A stretch of 64,000 bases of DNA from Physcomitrium patens (GCF_000002425.4 NC_037265.1:8395455-8459454); one strand, 5' to 3'. Shown: positions 34,946-48,199, counted from the stretch's first letter. The notes: generated by a model from the sequence alone, not told the origin. Made by a program: numbers and translations.

Positions 34946-35859
34946 TTATGCAGTAGCGCCTAATGCTGCTTGCAAAGCACTGTGTACCTCGAGGCCAATT
35001 TGCGCTTCTGCTCTCTCCAAATCCTCCTTTGCATTAGAAACCTTCTGAGTGTATTCCTGGACACCCTTTCTCACTTCTTCGGGGTCAAATCTATCCAAAG
35101 GAACTGCCTCAATTGCAACAATGTCAGCAACGGAATTGGCGTGCACAAAAGCAAACCCACTGCTCACAAAATAGTTTTTCACATCAGTGCCCTCATGAAC
35201 CGACATGATTCCAGGCTTCATCTCTGCGATGGTTGGGACGTGGCCGGGCAAGACTCCCATCTGCCCTGATGTCGCTGGCACAATGACCATGTCTACCTGC
35301 AATAGTTATTCAATCAAAAAACACCTCTTAAGAGAAAAAAGTTATCCGCGAGGAATTCGATTAAAGTTACAGAGTTCATCATCGTTCTATGTCATACGAC
35401 TTAGAAAAGACAAGGTAACAAGATTGTGAATTTAAATGTACTCTGTACAGCACTGAACAAAAATAAAATCAAGCGAGAAAATTAATGTGCCGAAAATTTC
35501 AGCAAATACTGCACTGCATCGGCAATCGTAAGTGGAATAATACTAACCTCCTTGGCCTGCATCTCAAATTCGTGGGGAAGCACGAAATTCACCGTGAGCT
35601 TGGTGGGCAAGGTGGTGGGAACTGAAGGTCGAGCAGCCATGTATTCGCTTGGGAAATGTGGCAAATCGTAATTTGGAGCAACTTTTTTCCAGTCCTGTTT
35701 AAAAGTTTCCGGAACAATTGCCTCCGCAGCAGGAGCCTCTGCCTCCGCTGCAAATCCGCGTGCAAGCATGGGTCGAGCTGCGGACCATGTTCGCAGGCCG
35801 GATCTCAACCATTGCCTAGCAAGCATTGTTACTTGATGACACTGCGAATTACCAGCCAT
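34946..35859 (-). CDS. Mitochondrial F1-ATPase delta' subunit (bacterial epsilon homologue)
   Basis: Two exons, 35859-35548 and 35296-34946, with a 251-bp intron (GTTAGT donor, TTGCAG acceptor); together 220 aa. The subunit sits on the central rotor stalk of F1Fo ATP synthase with gamma, in the mitochondrial matrix. The N-terminus is an arginine- and alanine-rich presequence without acids ([14 protein letters not shown], then [14 protein letters not shown]). The ATP-synt_DE beta-sandwich follows ([59 protein letters not shown]), and then the two-helix C-terminal end ([20 protein letters not shown]). The intron falls after AKE, between two strands. A second in-frame ATG at 35826 could be the true start, since the presequence looks complete from there. 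Confidence 0.95.
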
Positions 35860-36520
35860 TTCTCAAAACCTAGCATACCATCCACGCAAAACCCTAAACC
35901 AAACCATCCAAACAAAAGAGGGCTACAGCTACACCCAAAGCAAAAATGGAAAAAAGGATCTGAATTGAACGTCTCATACGCCACAGAAGAATTCGAAGCA
36001 GAACAGACTAATCAACTGCAAAACGAGGTTGCCTAAATGCAGGAGACAGAATAAGTAAACAAGTCGACAACACCAGGATCAAAAATCAAGCCAAAACTTG
36101 AATACATTTTCTTAACTAGAAACGCTCCTGCTGCACCATAGCAAGAAGGGGAAAATAACAACAACAACAACAACACAATCGAATTCACGAGGGTTGATCC
36201 GACCTGCCAGCCTTGAAGCCACCACTCACAATTCCAGTGCAAAACCAGTGAGGTTCTAGCGCAACTTTCCTGTGAAACAAAGGGCCATTTAGCTGCAACA
36301 AATTTCTTCGAAGAAGACTGAGAGCAGACAGGACGGGTCGGGTCGGGCCGGGCCAATGCGCATTTATTCAGGCCTGTGATTTCATGAACGTTTCGGAACA
36401 GGGGGAACCATGATAATTGTACCATGATAACAGTACAATTGTCTTCTAAAATCCAATTATATTTTCGAACTAATTGGCACTTATATGGGTATCTTTTAAA
36501 ACTCACTTCCATTTAGAATT
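35860..36520 (-). promoter_or_regulatory. Upstream region of the ATP synthase delta' gene
   Basis: GC-moderate DNA up to about 36450. A GC-rich block at about 36332-36352 (GGGTCGGGTCGGGCC) adjoins a CCAAT box at 36352-36356, a reasonable promoter position about 500 bp from the start. No protein gene recognised. Confidence 0.4.
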
Positions 36521-37611
36521 ACATATACTTGAATTTAGGAGCTATTTTTACCAAAATTTGCTGGGATTTATGTAATAATATACTTTTAGGGAAATGTTAA
36601 ATAGACCCAAGCTCATACTAAATTGACCCATCCACCTTCACCATCATGAAAATAAAAATGACCTCTAGATTCATTTCTCCACTAATAGATTTGCAACCAA
36701 TAAAAACCAACCATATTCATCATGATTATAATATTCTTCATCAAAGGTGGGTCAATTTAGCAAAAACCTAAGTTGATTTAACATTCTCATAAGTTTTGCA
36801 ATAAGAGTAAGATAATAAAAAAATTATCCACTTTCATGAATTTTTTTTAAATAAGACTAAATTATTTAGATTAAAAATATTAGATGCCACAAACAACATT
36901 TAATGATCCTTACTCTAATATCTTTGAAGTCAAGTATAAGTCTCTTGCCATCCAATTGTCTAAAATCCAAGATTGTGGTGAAATGTTATCTATTAAAATG
37001 CAAAGGAAAATATAAAAAGCACAAGACATTGAGTTTAATAGATCTTTGATAAATTTTATTGATAAAAAAAAACTACTTTTTAGAATATTTAATGGTTTGA
37101 AAACTTTATAGGATTAATAATCATAAAATAGGATTAATAATCAATTTTTTTCCATTTAAGTCCCAATTAAATTAATTCACAAGCCAATAATATCAATCAA
37201 ATTAAAACTTAAAAAGATCATAAATAAATATATTATTATGAATAATAATTTAAAATATATATATATATATATATATATATAGATATATGCCCAAAAAATT
37301 CTAATTTACAAAACACACTCTATGTTTAGAATTTGGGTTTTGATTATGAATTAAGATTACATATTCTGAAATATCTGCATAGATTTAAAAAAAATACATT
37401 TTATTCCATCTTTAAATGTGATCATACATCACTACTGTTTTTTAATAGAAATAAAGTTCTTAACATTTACTGTATTCTTTAAATTGTTATATTCTTTAAG
37501 TTGTTTAATATTAATGTGAATATATTATAGTTTTTAATTTTATTTTTTGATTGCCGACATCTCTTTTTATACAAATATTAAAAAAAACTATGGAAAAAAT
37601 TTATAGTTTTG

Positions 37612-37651
<40 letters not shown>

Positions 37652-38980
37652 TTAATTATGTATTTTTATTCTTAGTACAATATTTAAAAATTAAAAAAAA
37701 CTCAATAGAATTTTTTGTACATTGTATTGTAATTTAAAAAATAAACCACTAATTAATGTGATTTCTAAGAACTTAAATCCAAACATACTCATTGAAAGAT
37801 ACCATACTTATATTTAATTAAAAAAGAAGAAAGAAAAAAAGATAAAAAAATGTTGCACCAAAAATATTTTTTAATGACTACATGATAATTTAAGGGATAT
37901 TTTGAGATCCAAGATTTATTAAGTCAGATTTATATATATATATATTAGTAGAAACATATGTTGTTAGTAACAAAAAAGATGTTAAATTTTAATTTGTGAT
38001 TTTTGATTTAATAATAACTATTTTTAAAGAAGCATTGACCAAGAAAAATAAATGTTGATTAAGAAATTTTGAGATGGCCAATTGTGTTTTATTTTCATAG
38101 AAAAGATCTTCAAACTTTTTTTTTTATACAATCTAAATTCTATTTATATCTTCCAATATATTATAAAAATGTGTTCTTTCTACAATTAAAGTATGTAAAA
38201 ATCTTACCTTATAATACATGTTTGACCATGATATAAAATATTTACCATGATCATATATTATGTGCTTACTTTTAGAAGCATTTGAATGATAGTGGAGACT
38301 TAAAATTACCATAGAATCCAAAAAATGAAAAATAAAAAATTCTACACATTTTAAGTGAGCTGTTGCATTTTTTAAGATGTTGATTATATATTTCTTAGAT
38401 TGTAAATTGAATAAGCATGTATAGTACTAAAAGAATAGAAAAGGCCTTCAAATAAACAAAGAGAAAATATAGGTCACATTATACATGATCTTTGGTTAGT
38501 TTAACTTTGAAGTAGAAAATAAAATTCTAATAGCTTGAACAAATATACTAATAATTGGCTATGATTTTTTTTTTCTTGAATTGGCCTACAACTCTAGCTC
38601 CTTCAATCATGATTATATTACTCATTCTTAGCATGTTTTTTCTTTGGATCTTGCTATGGCCAACCCAATATTTATTGGAAAAGCAAATATATTCTTCTAT
38701 TGCAACATTTTGTTAACAACAAATGCTAAATAAAAAATTTAATTAACCCTAAAGATGCTTCATAATTCTTTATAATGTTTGTCTTCAAAGGTGTGTTAAT
38801 TGCACTATTTTTATATTTTTTTTGTTGTGTATATTTGCATCACTATCTTAGTGCATCTTTGCTGTTTTTCTTCTTTGCCACCCTTTTCTATCTACCCTTC
38901 TTTGTATGCTTTGTCTTGATATTGCCTTAGGATTATCCTAGTTCTTTTTAATTTTGTATTTTGTGTTTTGTGTTTGTGTG

Positions 38981-39012
<32 letters not shown>

Positions 39013-39859
39013 TTCTTAATTTCTAATGTTCTACATTCACTTGTAAAAGTATTTTTTTGCTACTATTAAAAGTATAGGTGCTTGTCTTTGTATGCATGTG
39101 CATATTAAACATATCAAACCAATTTAATATAATGCATCATATTAAACAATCCTTAGTTTAAGAATCACTCAATTTCTTAGTCTCTTCAAAAACTACTACA
39201 AAAGAATGTATCTAAGAACAAAATTAATTAGAATCTAGGATCAAAAATTATCTTATATTAATATCCTCAGATTTTGTAAAATTATGTTTTTTTAAAAATA
39301 ATATAATTTTTCAATATGATCTAATATGTTGAGACACCTACATCAACATTAATGAGTTTTGAGTTATTTAGGAGCTTCAAAATATGTTACTTTAGCAAGT
39401 TATTTCTTACAATGTTGCATCCATATTTTTCATTGATTGAGAATTGAAAATAAAAAATTTATCAAAAAATCAAATTTTACATCCATTGCAAGAAGACTAC
39501 TTGATTCATTGTTCAAATTGCTCTTATACTTACACAAGAGGATTATGGAGAATCCTATATAAAATTAAAGAATACAAAAATAATGACCAATATTAAAATC
39601 TAATTTTAAGTTATTTTGTAATTGTAATACTTCTAAAATCAAGCAACATTGCTTGTGCTTAAGTATTATCAATACAAATCCTTTAAATCTTTGAAAAAAT
39701 TTAAAAACCTAAGTAACCTTTCAAATTATATTACATTCTTGCATGAAAGAGGTGTTATAGCTTCAATAGTATTACCTTCTATAGAAAAAATATGTAGCAA
39801 AAAAAATATTATCTATTGAAACCTAGTACAAAAATAAAGAAAATTTACAAAATTATTGA
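36521..39859. other. AT-rich stretch, no gene seen
   Basis: TA runs near 37257-37280 and 37616-37646 and a T run at 38981-39009. No LTR or coding signal recognised. Confidence 0.45.
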
Positions 39860-41210
39860 CTTTGTAATAAGGCATGGATAAAACAATTATATTATTGATG
39901 CGTAGAGATAGATAATTGGAACCATTTTTGAAAAGTTTCTAAATTTTTTTAGAATTAGGGCTAGGTTGGTGGTCTATGTGGAATCCACTATGGAACATCT
40001 TAAAAGAACTGAGGGTAGTTATCTAGGTGGAGCCTATCTCTAGAACTTTTTAGGAGGGCAATTATTAAGGTAGAGCCTATTTCTAGAATATTCTAAAAGA
40101 TACTTATTTTGATAGGGTCTACTATTAGAAACATTCTTAAAAGTTCCAAGATGGTTAAATAAAGTACCAATAGAGTTGGCCAAGACTATTTGGAGGCATT
40201 TGGTCAAGTATGGCTTTGGTTCCTTTTTCTTAATAAAATTTAGTTTATATTTTTTGTTTTGTTTTGTTTTATATCTTTTTGCTTTGTTTTGTCTTTCATG
40301 TTCTATTTTTTTTAGTTTTGTTTAGTTTTGTTTTGGTTCATTTTATCCTACTCTGTGATAGAATTTATGTTCCTATAGATTGGAAGGATTTTAGATCTTA
40401 AAGAGAATTAAGTCCTATTTTAGACTTAGTTCTAAAATAACAAATAATTCTTTTAAATATATTTTTTTATGACATAAATAGACTTTTTGGATGCAAAATA
40501 AATTAGTATAGGAGCATGCAACAATCTTTGTATGAATTGATATAAAACCTTTTAACTAAAAATATTTATTCAACTACCTTAAGCCCATCAAAAGAATAAT
40601 TGCTGATAATTGCAACTATTAATACTTATGTGTAAGAATTTATATAATTTTCTATAAACCATATGTAGATATATTATATTTCAAAATTAATATATTTCAT
40701 TGAAACAAGATTGAATTTTCTAAGGTCTAGAAGCTTATCAATTTTGTAACAACAAAGATCTCAACACTAGATAAGACCAAGCACACCAAAACAAAACTAA
40801 AAGTAACTAAATAGAATGGAACATGAAAGAAAAGACTGAATAAAAGAGAATAAAATCAAATAAAATTAAATAGAATAGAATAAAAAAAAAACAACCAAAA
40901 TTTATTGCAAGAATGAGTCTGAAGCCATACCTGACCAAATGCTAGTCTTATCTATACTTTGTTCAATTATCTTTGGAACTTTTCAGAATGTCTCTAATGG
41001 TGGGCCCTATCAATATAACCATCCTTCTAAAAGACTTTAAATGAGACTCTATTGTAACAATCGCCATAAGTCTTTCTAGAATGTTTTAAGTTGGATCTCA
41101 TATGAACCACCACCTTAATCTTAATTCTAGAAACTTTAAGAAAATGATTCCAACTACATATCTCTATATGTGAATAATATAAATATCCTATCCATACCCT
41201 ATTATAGCTA
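39860..41210. repeat. Large inverted repeat: two head-to-head LTR-like arms
   Basis: About 39860-40440 reads on the plus strand like the reverse complement of about 40700-41210. Matching blocks in order include GGCATGGATA/GGTATGGATA, GATAATTGGAACC/ATGTAGTTGGAATC, GTGGTCTATGTGGAATCC/GTGGTTCATATGAGATCC, GATAGGGTCTACTATTAG/GATAGGGCCCACCATTAG, and then TTTTG-rich runs. The spacer is about 260 bp. The right arm abuts the 3' end of element G, and its outer part recurs at about 43962-44075, so the arms are LTRs of the G family. Confidence 0.7.
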
Positions 41211-41224
41211 ATTCTCCTCTACTA

Positions 41225-43800
41225 ATGTGGAACGTCCTCGTTTTATTCCCAATGGTATTTTTAAATGGTTTCTTGACAATGAATGAGGTTTTGTGTAGGT
41301 TCCTACATTGCATCATGGATAGAATAACCTTTTTAGAGAACTTTATACTAAAGTTGCAGACATCCATTGCTACAACAAAGGTAGAAATGTTCTAAAATAT
41401 TATCTACTTCATACTCCTATTGGTCATCAATCACAATTGGTAGTGGTGGTGGTGGTTGGTATAAATTCGAAAAGTACCTTAATTCAATATAAAACTCCTT
41501 AAGTTGTAAAACATAGAAGATCAAATGGATCCAAATATATAATGGAAGCTTGAGGCAATATGTAATATGAGAAATTACTGCAGAAACACAAAAAGATCCA
41601 AGCCATTGAGGTACTAGCTTATGGACTTAGGTTGATGTAGCAAGTAGAAGGTTGGAGTTGGAGAATAATACTTGGTCATCCTCCAAAAGGTCTTGTGTTG
41701 CCAATGGGTATCCGCATATTGCTTCTGTCAATTCTATATAGTAAAGAGACAATCTCGTGCCTCATGCAAGGTTGTTATAAGCCATTGTTTGAACTCATCT
41801 ATTGTGAGATTATTAGTGTTGATAGAATAATAGAGAGTTGTTGGCTTAATTGGATGCTGATCAGTGTTAAAGAAGAATGGTGAATGACTAGTACTTGCTT
41901 GAATACTATCATTATAGGTAAACTCTAAGGGTGTCAAATATTCATCCTAATCATTATGATAAACTACTACAAATATTTGTAGCATATTTTCTAGGGTCTA
42001 ATTTGCATGCTGTCATATTATAAATGCTTATAATATGTAAAAATAAATTAGAACATATAATATGTTCATAAATCTTTGTGTATGTTAAAATGGTTAATAG
42101 ATTAATTTAAAGAGAGTGGATATAAGAAACTTTATTTTGAGTTTTATCTTTTTTGATTATAGCATTTAAAAAAAATTTAAGACCTAAATGTTTAGTATAA
42201 AGCCTTGAGAGGAGGTTAGAGCCTAAAGAAGAAAATCTTAACTAATAAGAGGCTTATTGGCAGGGATGAAAGTAAAGCATGGTTGGATGAAGGCAACGAA
42301 TGGAAAACTTCATTCCTATTGGTTGAAGGCCATGCCCAATGGACTTTAAGGAGGCTACCCGAGGCCTTGTTAGGGATTAGGATTTCCCTTTCGAAATAAT
42401 TTGAGCTTTGGAGGCTAAAGTCACCAAGTTCAGGTTTTGGGTATAATTTGGATGAAGAGTTCGTATGATTTTGAGTTTTTGTAAAGGAAATATAAGTGTT
42501 CAAAGTTATGGTGTCAAATTTGTACCTATTGTCACACTTTGAAGTATAACATATGCGTACAAAGAGCAATGAAAGATTGACAACTAGAGTTGGAGAGAAA
42601 CTTTTCTTGGCTATATTTTACATATATTTTTTGATGAATTCCAACTCTGAATGAAGGAGTTATAGGGCATTGAAGACAACACATGCAATTCAAAGGTAGT
42701 AAGTGAGTCATTTTGTTGATAGTAATGGTTGGAGCCATATCTTGAGTTCCTAGATGAATTTTTGGCTCAAAAGTTTTGTAAGTATGAATTATTAGGTTAA
42801 AAAGCTATAGATCAAATTTTCATGGTATGAGTACTTATTTTGTGAAATATAAAGAAAATAGCACGTAGGTGTATGTAAGTTAGGGTTAAAAGCTACTATT
42901 AGGGTTTTAGTGATATCTCAAGATCCGTAACAAATTTTTAGTTGAATTTTTTTGTAGTAGCTTTTGAAAGTATATCACTACTTCATGTAAAATTTTAGGT
43001 TGTTTTGATAGTCCAATCGTGAGATATGAGCTGTTAAAGTTTAAAAAACTTTTCTTATAAAAATATATAAGGTTTTAAGATACTTTATCAAACATTTGGG
43101 TGTCTTTTTGGTACTTGGGCTTATGTATTGATGTATTTGCCCTAAAGGGAAAATATTATATATATAAACTTGGTACTTTTATATCTTAGACTTTATTGAG
43201 CATTTAGTGGTAGTCAGAAGCCTAATGCTTTCTTGAAGCAAACTCTCTCTACTCCAACAACGCTCTATTTGTCCATCTATTTGAAGATAGAAGGCTTTAA
43301 ATATGGCAAGTTGTGTACTTAGTAGCTTGAACAAGGCTTATCAAAAACTCCACAAGAAATAAGAATCTCAATCTAAAATGATGATACAAGATAATCCATA
43401 GTGACAAAAGACAATGTCAAAGAAGACTAGTGCAAGTACCGGGGCATTAATATTAGAGTATACTATAGCCAAGTAAAATTTCTTTAATAGTCGATCCACA
43501 AAGACAACAACTATAATCTAATTGTGAGGTATTTGTAACAAACACTTAATGAGATCCATAATCATCTGCTTCCAACATGCCATACATAATGGAATTGGTT
43601 GTAATAGCTTAAGAAATGTCACGTTGTATACTTTATTATTGTGGCATGATTTACAAAAATGCATAAAAGCTCAAACATCATAATCCAAATCTACTCAAAT
43701 CATGTCCTTAAGATCAATTCTTAAGTCTTTTCGTATCGTAGATATTCAAACATTAAAATATTATGTCCCTTTTGAAGTATGCATATTTGACGTAAAGTAT
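41225..43800 (-). mobile_element. Element G: relic of a second chromovirus lineage
   Basis: On the minus strand, integrase remnants run about 43730-43263 (LLQPIP, VVVFVDRL, QIDGQIER). The frame resumes at about 42006 (TLENML, PLEFTYNDSIQASTSHSPFF), then the GPF/Y-type module (about 41650-41500; KLVPQWLGSF, IHLIFYVLQLKEF) and a broken chromodomain (about 41450-41260; EYEVDNILEHFY). It differs from the A/B/C/H family in wording. RT and gag are missing, and a solo LTR splits the integrase. Confidence 0.7.
42011..43259 (+). mobile_element. Solo LTR (1249 bp) inserted in the integrase of element G
   Basis: Starts TGTCATATTA, ends CTCCAACA, with flanking ATGC (42007-42010) and ACGC (43260-43263), a 4-bp duplication with one C/T change. 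Removing it and one flank restores a continuous integrase frame across the target. About 42205-42410 is homologous to about 12310-12490. The orientation of this LTR is not known. Confidence 0.65.
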
Positions 43801-44277
43801 TGTTAAATATATAAATCTACTTTTTACTTACTTTTAGAATATGATTAGATAGAAGTAAGAAAAAATATCTAATCATCTTTTATATATTTTTAATTACTTC
43901 TATCTAATTATATAGGTATAATATCTTTTTATCTATTTTTACTTACTTCTAAAATATTTTATGGTGGATCTTACATGAACCACCATGCAAACTTCAATTC
44001 TAGAAACTTTCCAAAAATGACTCCAACTATATATCTCTATATGCAAATAATATAAATATCCTATCTATGCCTTTTTATACTTGCGATTTTTTTCTTTAAT
44101 AGCATAGCTATGAGATACCATTGTTAAAAAGTACATGTAAAACCTAGTTTTATTGCACAATAAAGCAAAGAAGCTACTTTGCAAATAGATACTAATTAAA
44201 ATGATAAAGCATGAATTGGATCAAAATGAAGATTAATTAGCTTTGCTATCTCTAGGAGTATCATGGAACTAAGAAAT
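43801..44277. other. LTR fragments and a dispersed repeat
   Basis: Pieces resembling LTR 5' ends (43820-43960), a copy of the outer G-type LTR (about 43962-44075), and a repeat (44085-44265) homologous to the two flanks of element B (47405-47423 and 53834-54000). Confidence 0.5.
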
Positions 44278-44610
44278 TGTCATGAATATATATATATATA
44301 TATATACATATATATTTATATTCTAATAAATACCAATATGATTAACTAGAAGTAGATAAAAGTAGATAAAAGTAGACTAATTTCATAATATCTTTTAAAA
44401 TAGCTTCCCAGAAGCTTCATAGATATTGCTTTGATTTAACATATTTTTGTAGTTAATTGGTAGGCTAGAAATTTGATCAACAAGTTAACTACGTATTGAT
44501 AGCTTGTGGAACAAGCTAATTATGTTGTGCACATATAAAAAAACTTGCCTTGCAAGTTAAAATACGTATCTTGTAAAGTCAATATGTTTTAGAGGTCCTA
44601 CATGACATCG

Positions 44611-46250
44611 TTGTCATAATACGTGAAGTCTTGCTTGAGAATGCACCGAGCACCTGGCTATGGAAGGTAAAAAAAAATTGCAACAAATGGTCCTAACAAT
44701 CCAATAGGATTATAGAGAATTTATAATTAAACATTAACAATCATAATAAAAAATTAAGCAAGCTCAATTAAATTTTATTGAAGTTATAAAAGAAACACAA
44801 GGAAATCCTAAATAAATATAAAAGAATATTAAAGAAAACTTAATCAAACCCTAACAAAAATCTAATAGAACCTTAAATTCTAACCAAATCCTAGACAAAC
44901 CTTAAATTCTAAACCAAATCCTAATCAAACCTTAATCCCTAACTAAATATTAATCCAAATCCTAAACTCTAAATCCTAAACCAAATCCTAATCCAAATCC
45001 TAAATCCTAAATCAAACTCTAATCAAATCTTAAACCCTAAACCAAATCCTAATCCAAATCCAAATTCTAAACCAAATCCTAATCCTAATCCTAAACCCTA
45101 AACCAAACCCTAATCCAAACCTTAAATCCTAAACCAAACCCTAAATCCTAAATCAAACCCTAATCCAAATTTTAAACCCCAAACCAAATCCTAACCAAAC
45201 CCTAAACCAAACCCTAATAATTCTTACAAGAGATTTAAACCTCAATAACTAATGAATAAACCGTTGATCTTAAATGAAATTTTTCGTAATTCTAAAAAAA
45301 TAAGTTAAAAACAAGTTCAAAAAATTTGATAAGGATCGGAGTTACCAAATTGACGATATCCTCAAAAATGTGCTTAGATATTGGCCAGCCTCCTTCTCCA
45401 ATCTTAATGCCAATCTTCCAGAGCCAATATCTCTCCTTTGCACCTTTCGATTGATCTCAAAATTGTCACACACATAGAAAAACAAGTCTTATATCCTCTC
45501 ACGGAAGTTTCACTCCAATCCAACCAACATATTGCAAGAAATCTCAAAAATCCCTACTAGACCTAAAATTCTATTTTCTGAGACCTTGACCCACTTAAAC
45601 CTCAAAATTTCTCAATTCAACCGTTAGATCAAGCTCAAATTCACGACACATATTAAACACAACTATAACCATAAACCCACAAAATTTCACTCATAGATCT
45701 TTTACAAAACTCTTGAAACCACCCAAAACGTAAACCATATTTTATATCATAAAACCCAAGTCATCCAAAACAAACCTTAACTTTGTAAAGCTATTACAAA
45801 GTCATTACAAATCCAAATCACCCAAAACTAACACCCATTGAAAACCTATCTAATCTTCTATCAAATCCTACTCTCCGATCTACCAAAGAGTCCCGAAGTT
45901 GTCGTCGAGACTCAGTTTTGTGCTTCAGGGTCTGATTTCAACCCTGGTTCATAACCAGCCCTCTCCGGGTATCAACTTTCGTCTTCTTGAGGTAATTTTT
46001 ACTAATTTGCACTCCTAACTCCTTCCTTAATATGCATATATTCTTTATTTTTCTAATCTACCTTGTTTTACCTTATTTTTGGCCCTACAAAGTAAATAGA
46101 AGCTATTTTTTCTAAAAGGGAAGCATTACTACTAAAAGTTTTACTACCTTCCTATCTTTTATCCATATTTTTCTACCTTTTCTTTTAACTTGGCTCTTCT
46201 ATAATAAGATCCATATTATCATATTTCACCATATAGTTGTGTTACAACAC
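44611..46250. mobile_element. Repeat E, copy 2 (nonautonomous transposon)
   Basis: 1640 bp between GACATCG (44604-44610) and GACATCG (46251-46257); the match extends to 11 bp with one T/C change, so the true duplication is 7-11 bp. Ends TTGTCATAATAC and the complement of GTGTTACAACAC are similar once CpG decay is allowed for. It has no transposase. The middle is a telomere-like array. Copy 1 is at 6940-8240. Confidence 0.75.
44870..45230. repeat. Degenerate telomere-like array inside E2
   Basis: Dozens of CCTAAA, CCCTAAA, CCTAATCC and CCAAATCC units in one orientation, recalling the plant telomere repeat CCCTAAA but with variable spacing. No flanking chromosome end; the array is inside the transposon. 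The homologous stretch in E1 is the same array after C-to-T decay. Confidence 0.85.
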
Positions 46251-46501
46251 GACATCGCCATATAGCTCCTAATTGAGAATATGTATGGAGGCAAGAGTAA
46301 AGCCTTCTTTATTTTTGTCAACGTTGTTCTAATTGTTAGTTTTATTTCAAGACTTTCTAGTCTACTTGTTTTTGGCAATAGCCATTCTAGTTCAATAATA
46401 TATCATCTATGAATGACTTTTTAGTTCTTTTTAGTGACACAAGAGTATATTGAAGATTTCTTTTTTTAAGATTCATATCCTTGATACAAATAAAATTACA
46501 A

Positions 46502-47423
46502 AGTAATAGATCTTTAATAAAAATTATTAATCAAATAATTAAATAAATAAAAAAATAAAAATAAAAACATAAGTAATATAGATTAGGAGATTCCATCTCT
46601 TATAGAAACTTGAAAGAATTCTAATCTTGATCTAGAAATAGCATCCATTCTCATCAAAAAGAAAGAAAAAAAAGTCCTTGTATGTTCAATGAAAGCTTTT
46701 GCATTCTAATATCCAAGGATGCTAAAAAAAAATAAAATATAATAAAGAGATCATTGTATATTTTGTGAGATAAATTATTGTGCTTAAGTACTATTGGACA
46801 AATATAATGGCTTACAAAGTAGACATGAGCTTAATGCATCAATGGAAGAAGTCATTATAAAAAAGATTATAAAACAATTAGAAGCAAATATCTTTCTATC
46901 AATATTTGAGATTCTTATATATGAATGTCATCAAATAGAAATCATAATATTAAATAAAGTACCTTTGAATTTTTAATAATAATCATCTAATCACTTCTTG
47001 ATGTATTTTAATTTTCTTTGATTTCATTCTTCTCTTCTTAAATCATAATCTTTCTTTTGTCAATTGTGATTGTGATCTTTTTTACTTTGATTGTCGTTCT
47101 TTCATCTGTAAGTTCCATATTTAAATCCCTCTTTCTTACTAATTCTAATAATTTGACAATTCTTACATTTCTATAATTCAATGAGAACTTAGATTGCTTA
47201 ATTAGTAATAAATATGATGTTAAAAAAAAGATCCTAGAAGTATTTTAAAACTTATGTTTAATGTATTTGTTTTTTTTCTTTAAATTAAAGATACAAAGAA
47301 AAAAGAATATTATACATAATAAGTATATTTAACTTTTTAATATGTCATAGTATATTTTAAAATAAAAAAATAATAATTTTAGAATATTAATTAAATGGAT
47401 GATCTTTTTTCTTGATGGCATAG
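46502..47423. other. AT-rich stretch, no gene seen
   Basis: Short frame 46794-46976 unrecognised. The last bases are the left half of the dispersed repeat into which B inserted. Confidence 0.45.
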
Positions 47424-47962
47424 TGTAATGGATATATATACATATTCTAGTAAATACCTATATGATTAAGTAGAAGTAAGTAAAAATAGATAAAAGTAGA
47501 TTAATTTCATAATACCTTCTACAGAAGCTTTCTAGAAGCTTCATAGATGCTGCTTTGATTTAACATGTATTTGTAATTGATTGATAGGTTAGAAACTTGG
47601 TCAACAAGTTAATTACATGTTGATAGCTTGTATAACAAGGTAATTATGTAGTATACATATAAAAAACTTGCCTTGTAAGTTAAGATATGTATCTTGCAAA
47701 GTCAACACGTTTTGGAGGTACTACATGACATTGCTATGTAATTCTTAGTTAAGAGTATGTATGGAGGCAAGAAAGAAGCCTTCTTTAGCCTTGTCAATGT
47801 CTTTCTAGTCCTTAGTCTCTTTCCAGACTTTCTTGTTTCCTTGTTTTTGATAATAGCTATTTCAATTTAATAATATATTATCTTTAAGTGACTTTTTAGT
47901 TCTTTTTAGTGACACAAGAGTGTATTGAGTATTTCTTCCTTTCAGATTCATCTCATTGACAA
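47424..47962 (+). repeat. 5' LTR of element B
   Basis: Starts TGTAATGGATAT (decayed TGTCATGG), ends TCTCATTGACA. Confidence 0.9.
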
Positions 47963-47964
47963 TT

Positions 47965-47976
47965 TGACAAGAGTGC
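47965..47976 (+). other. Candidate self-priming site of element B
   Basis: TTGACAAGAGTG two bases after the LTR, the same position and sequence as in C (and 11 of 12 in H). Complementary to the CACTCTTGTCAA of less decayed LTRs; in B's own LTRs this has drifted (CACTTTTATCAA in the 3' LTR). Confidence 0.55.
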
Positions 47977-48199
47977 TAATTTAGAATCTTATTTTAGAAG
48001 TGAGGAGATTATTCTAATTTTATGATTGTATTTTGAAGATTATTGACTATCTACCTTTAAACAAACAATCTTATTTTCTAACCTCAATTTTTTTCTTAAA
48101 GAAAGTAGATTACCTCTCTTTATGGAAATTTTCATTTGATATTAGAGGTTATAGATTAACCTCCTCTAATTAAATTTTTTAAATTTATATGAACTTTTT

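Larger units (their letters stand above)
44278..46496 (+). mobile_element. Solo LTR of the B subfamily, interrupted by E2
   Basis: LTR 44278-44610 plus 46258-46496, about 570 bp, begins TGTCATGAATAT and ends CCTTGATA. Flanks GAAAT and CAAAT are a near-perfect 5-bp duplication. No internal sequence remains. A 1640-bp E repeat sits inside. Confidence 0.8.

Noticed and set aside
44870..45230. A true telomere or chromosome end
   Set aside because: Units are degenerate and irregular, enclosed by transposon ends and target duplications, with genes and elements on both sides.
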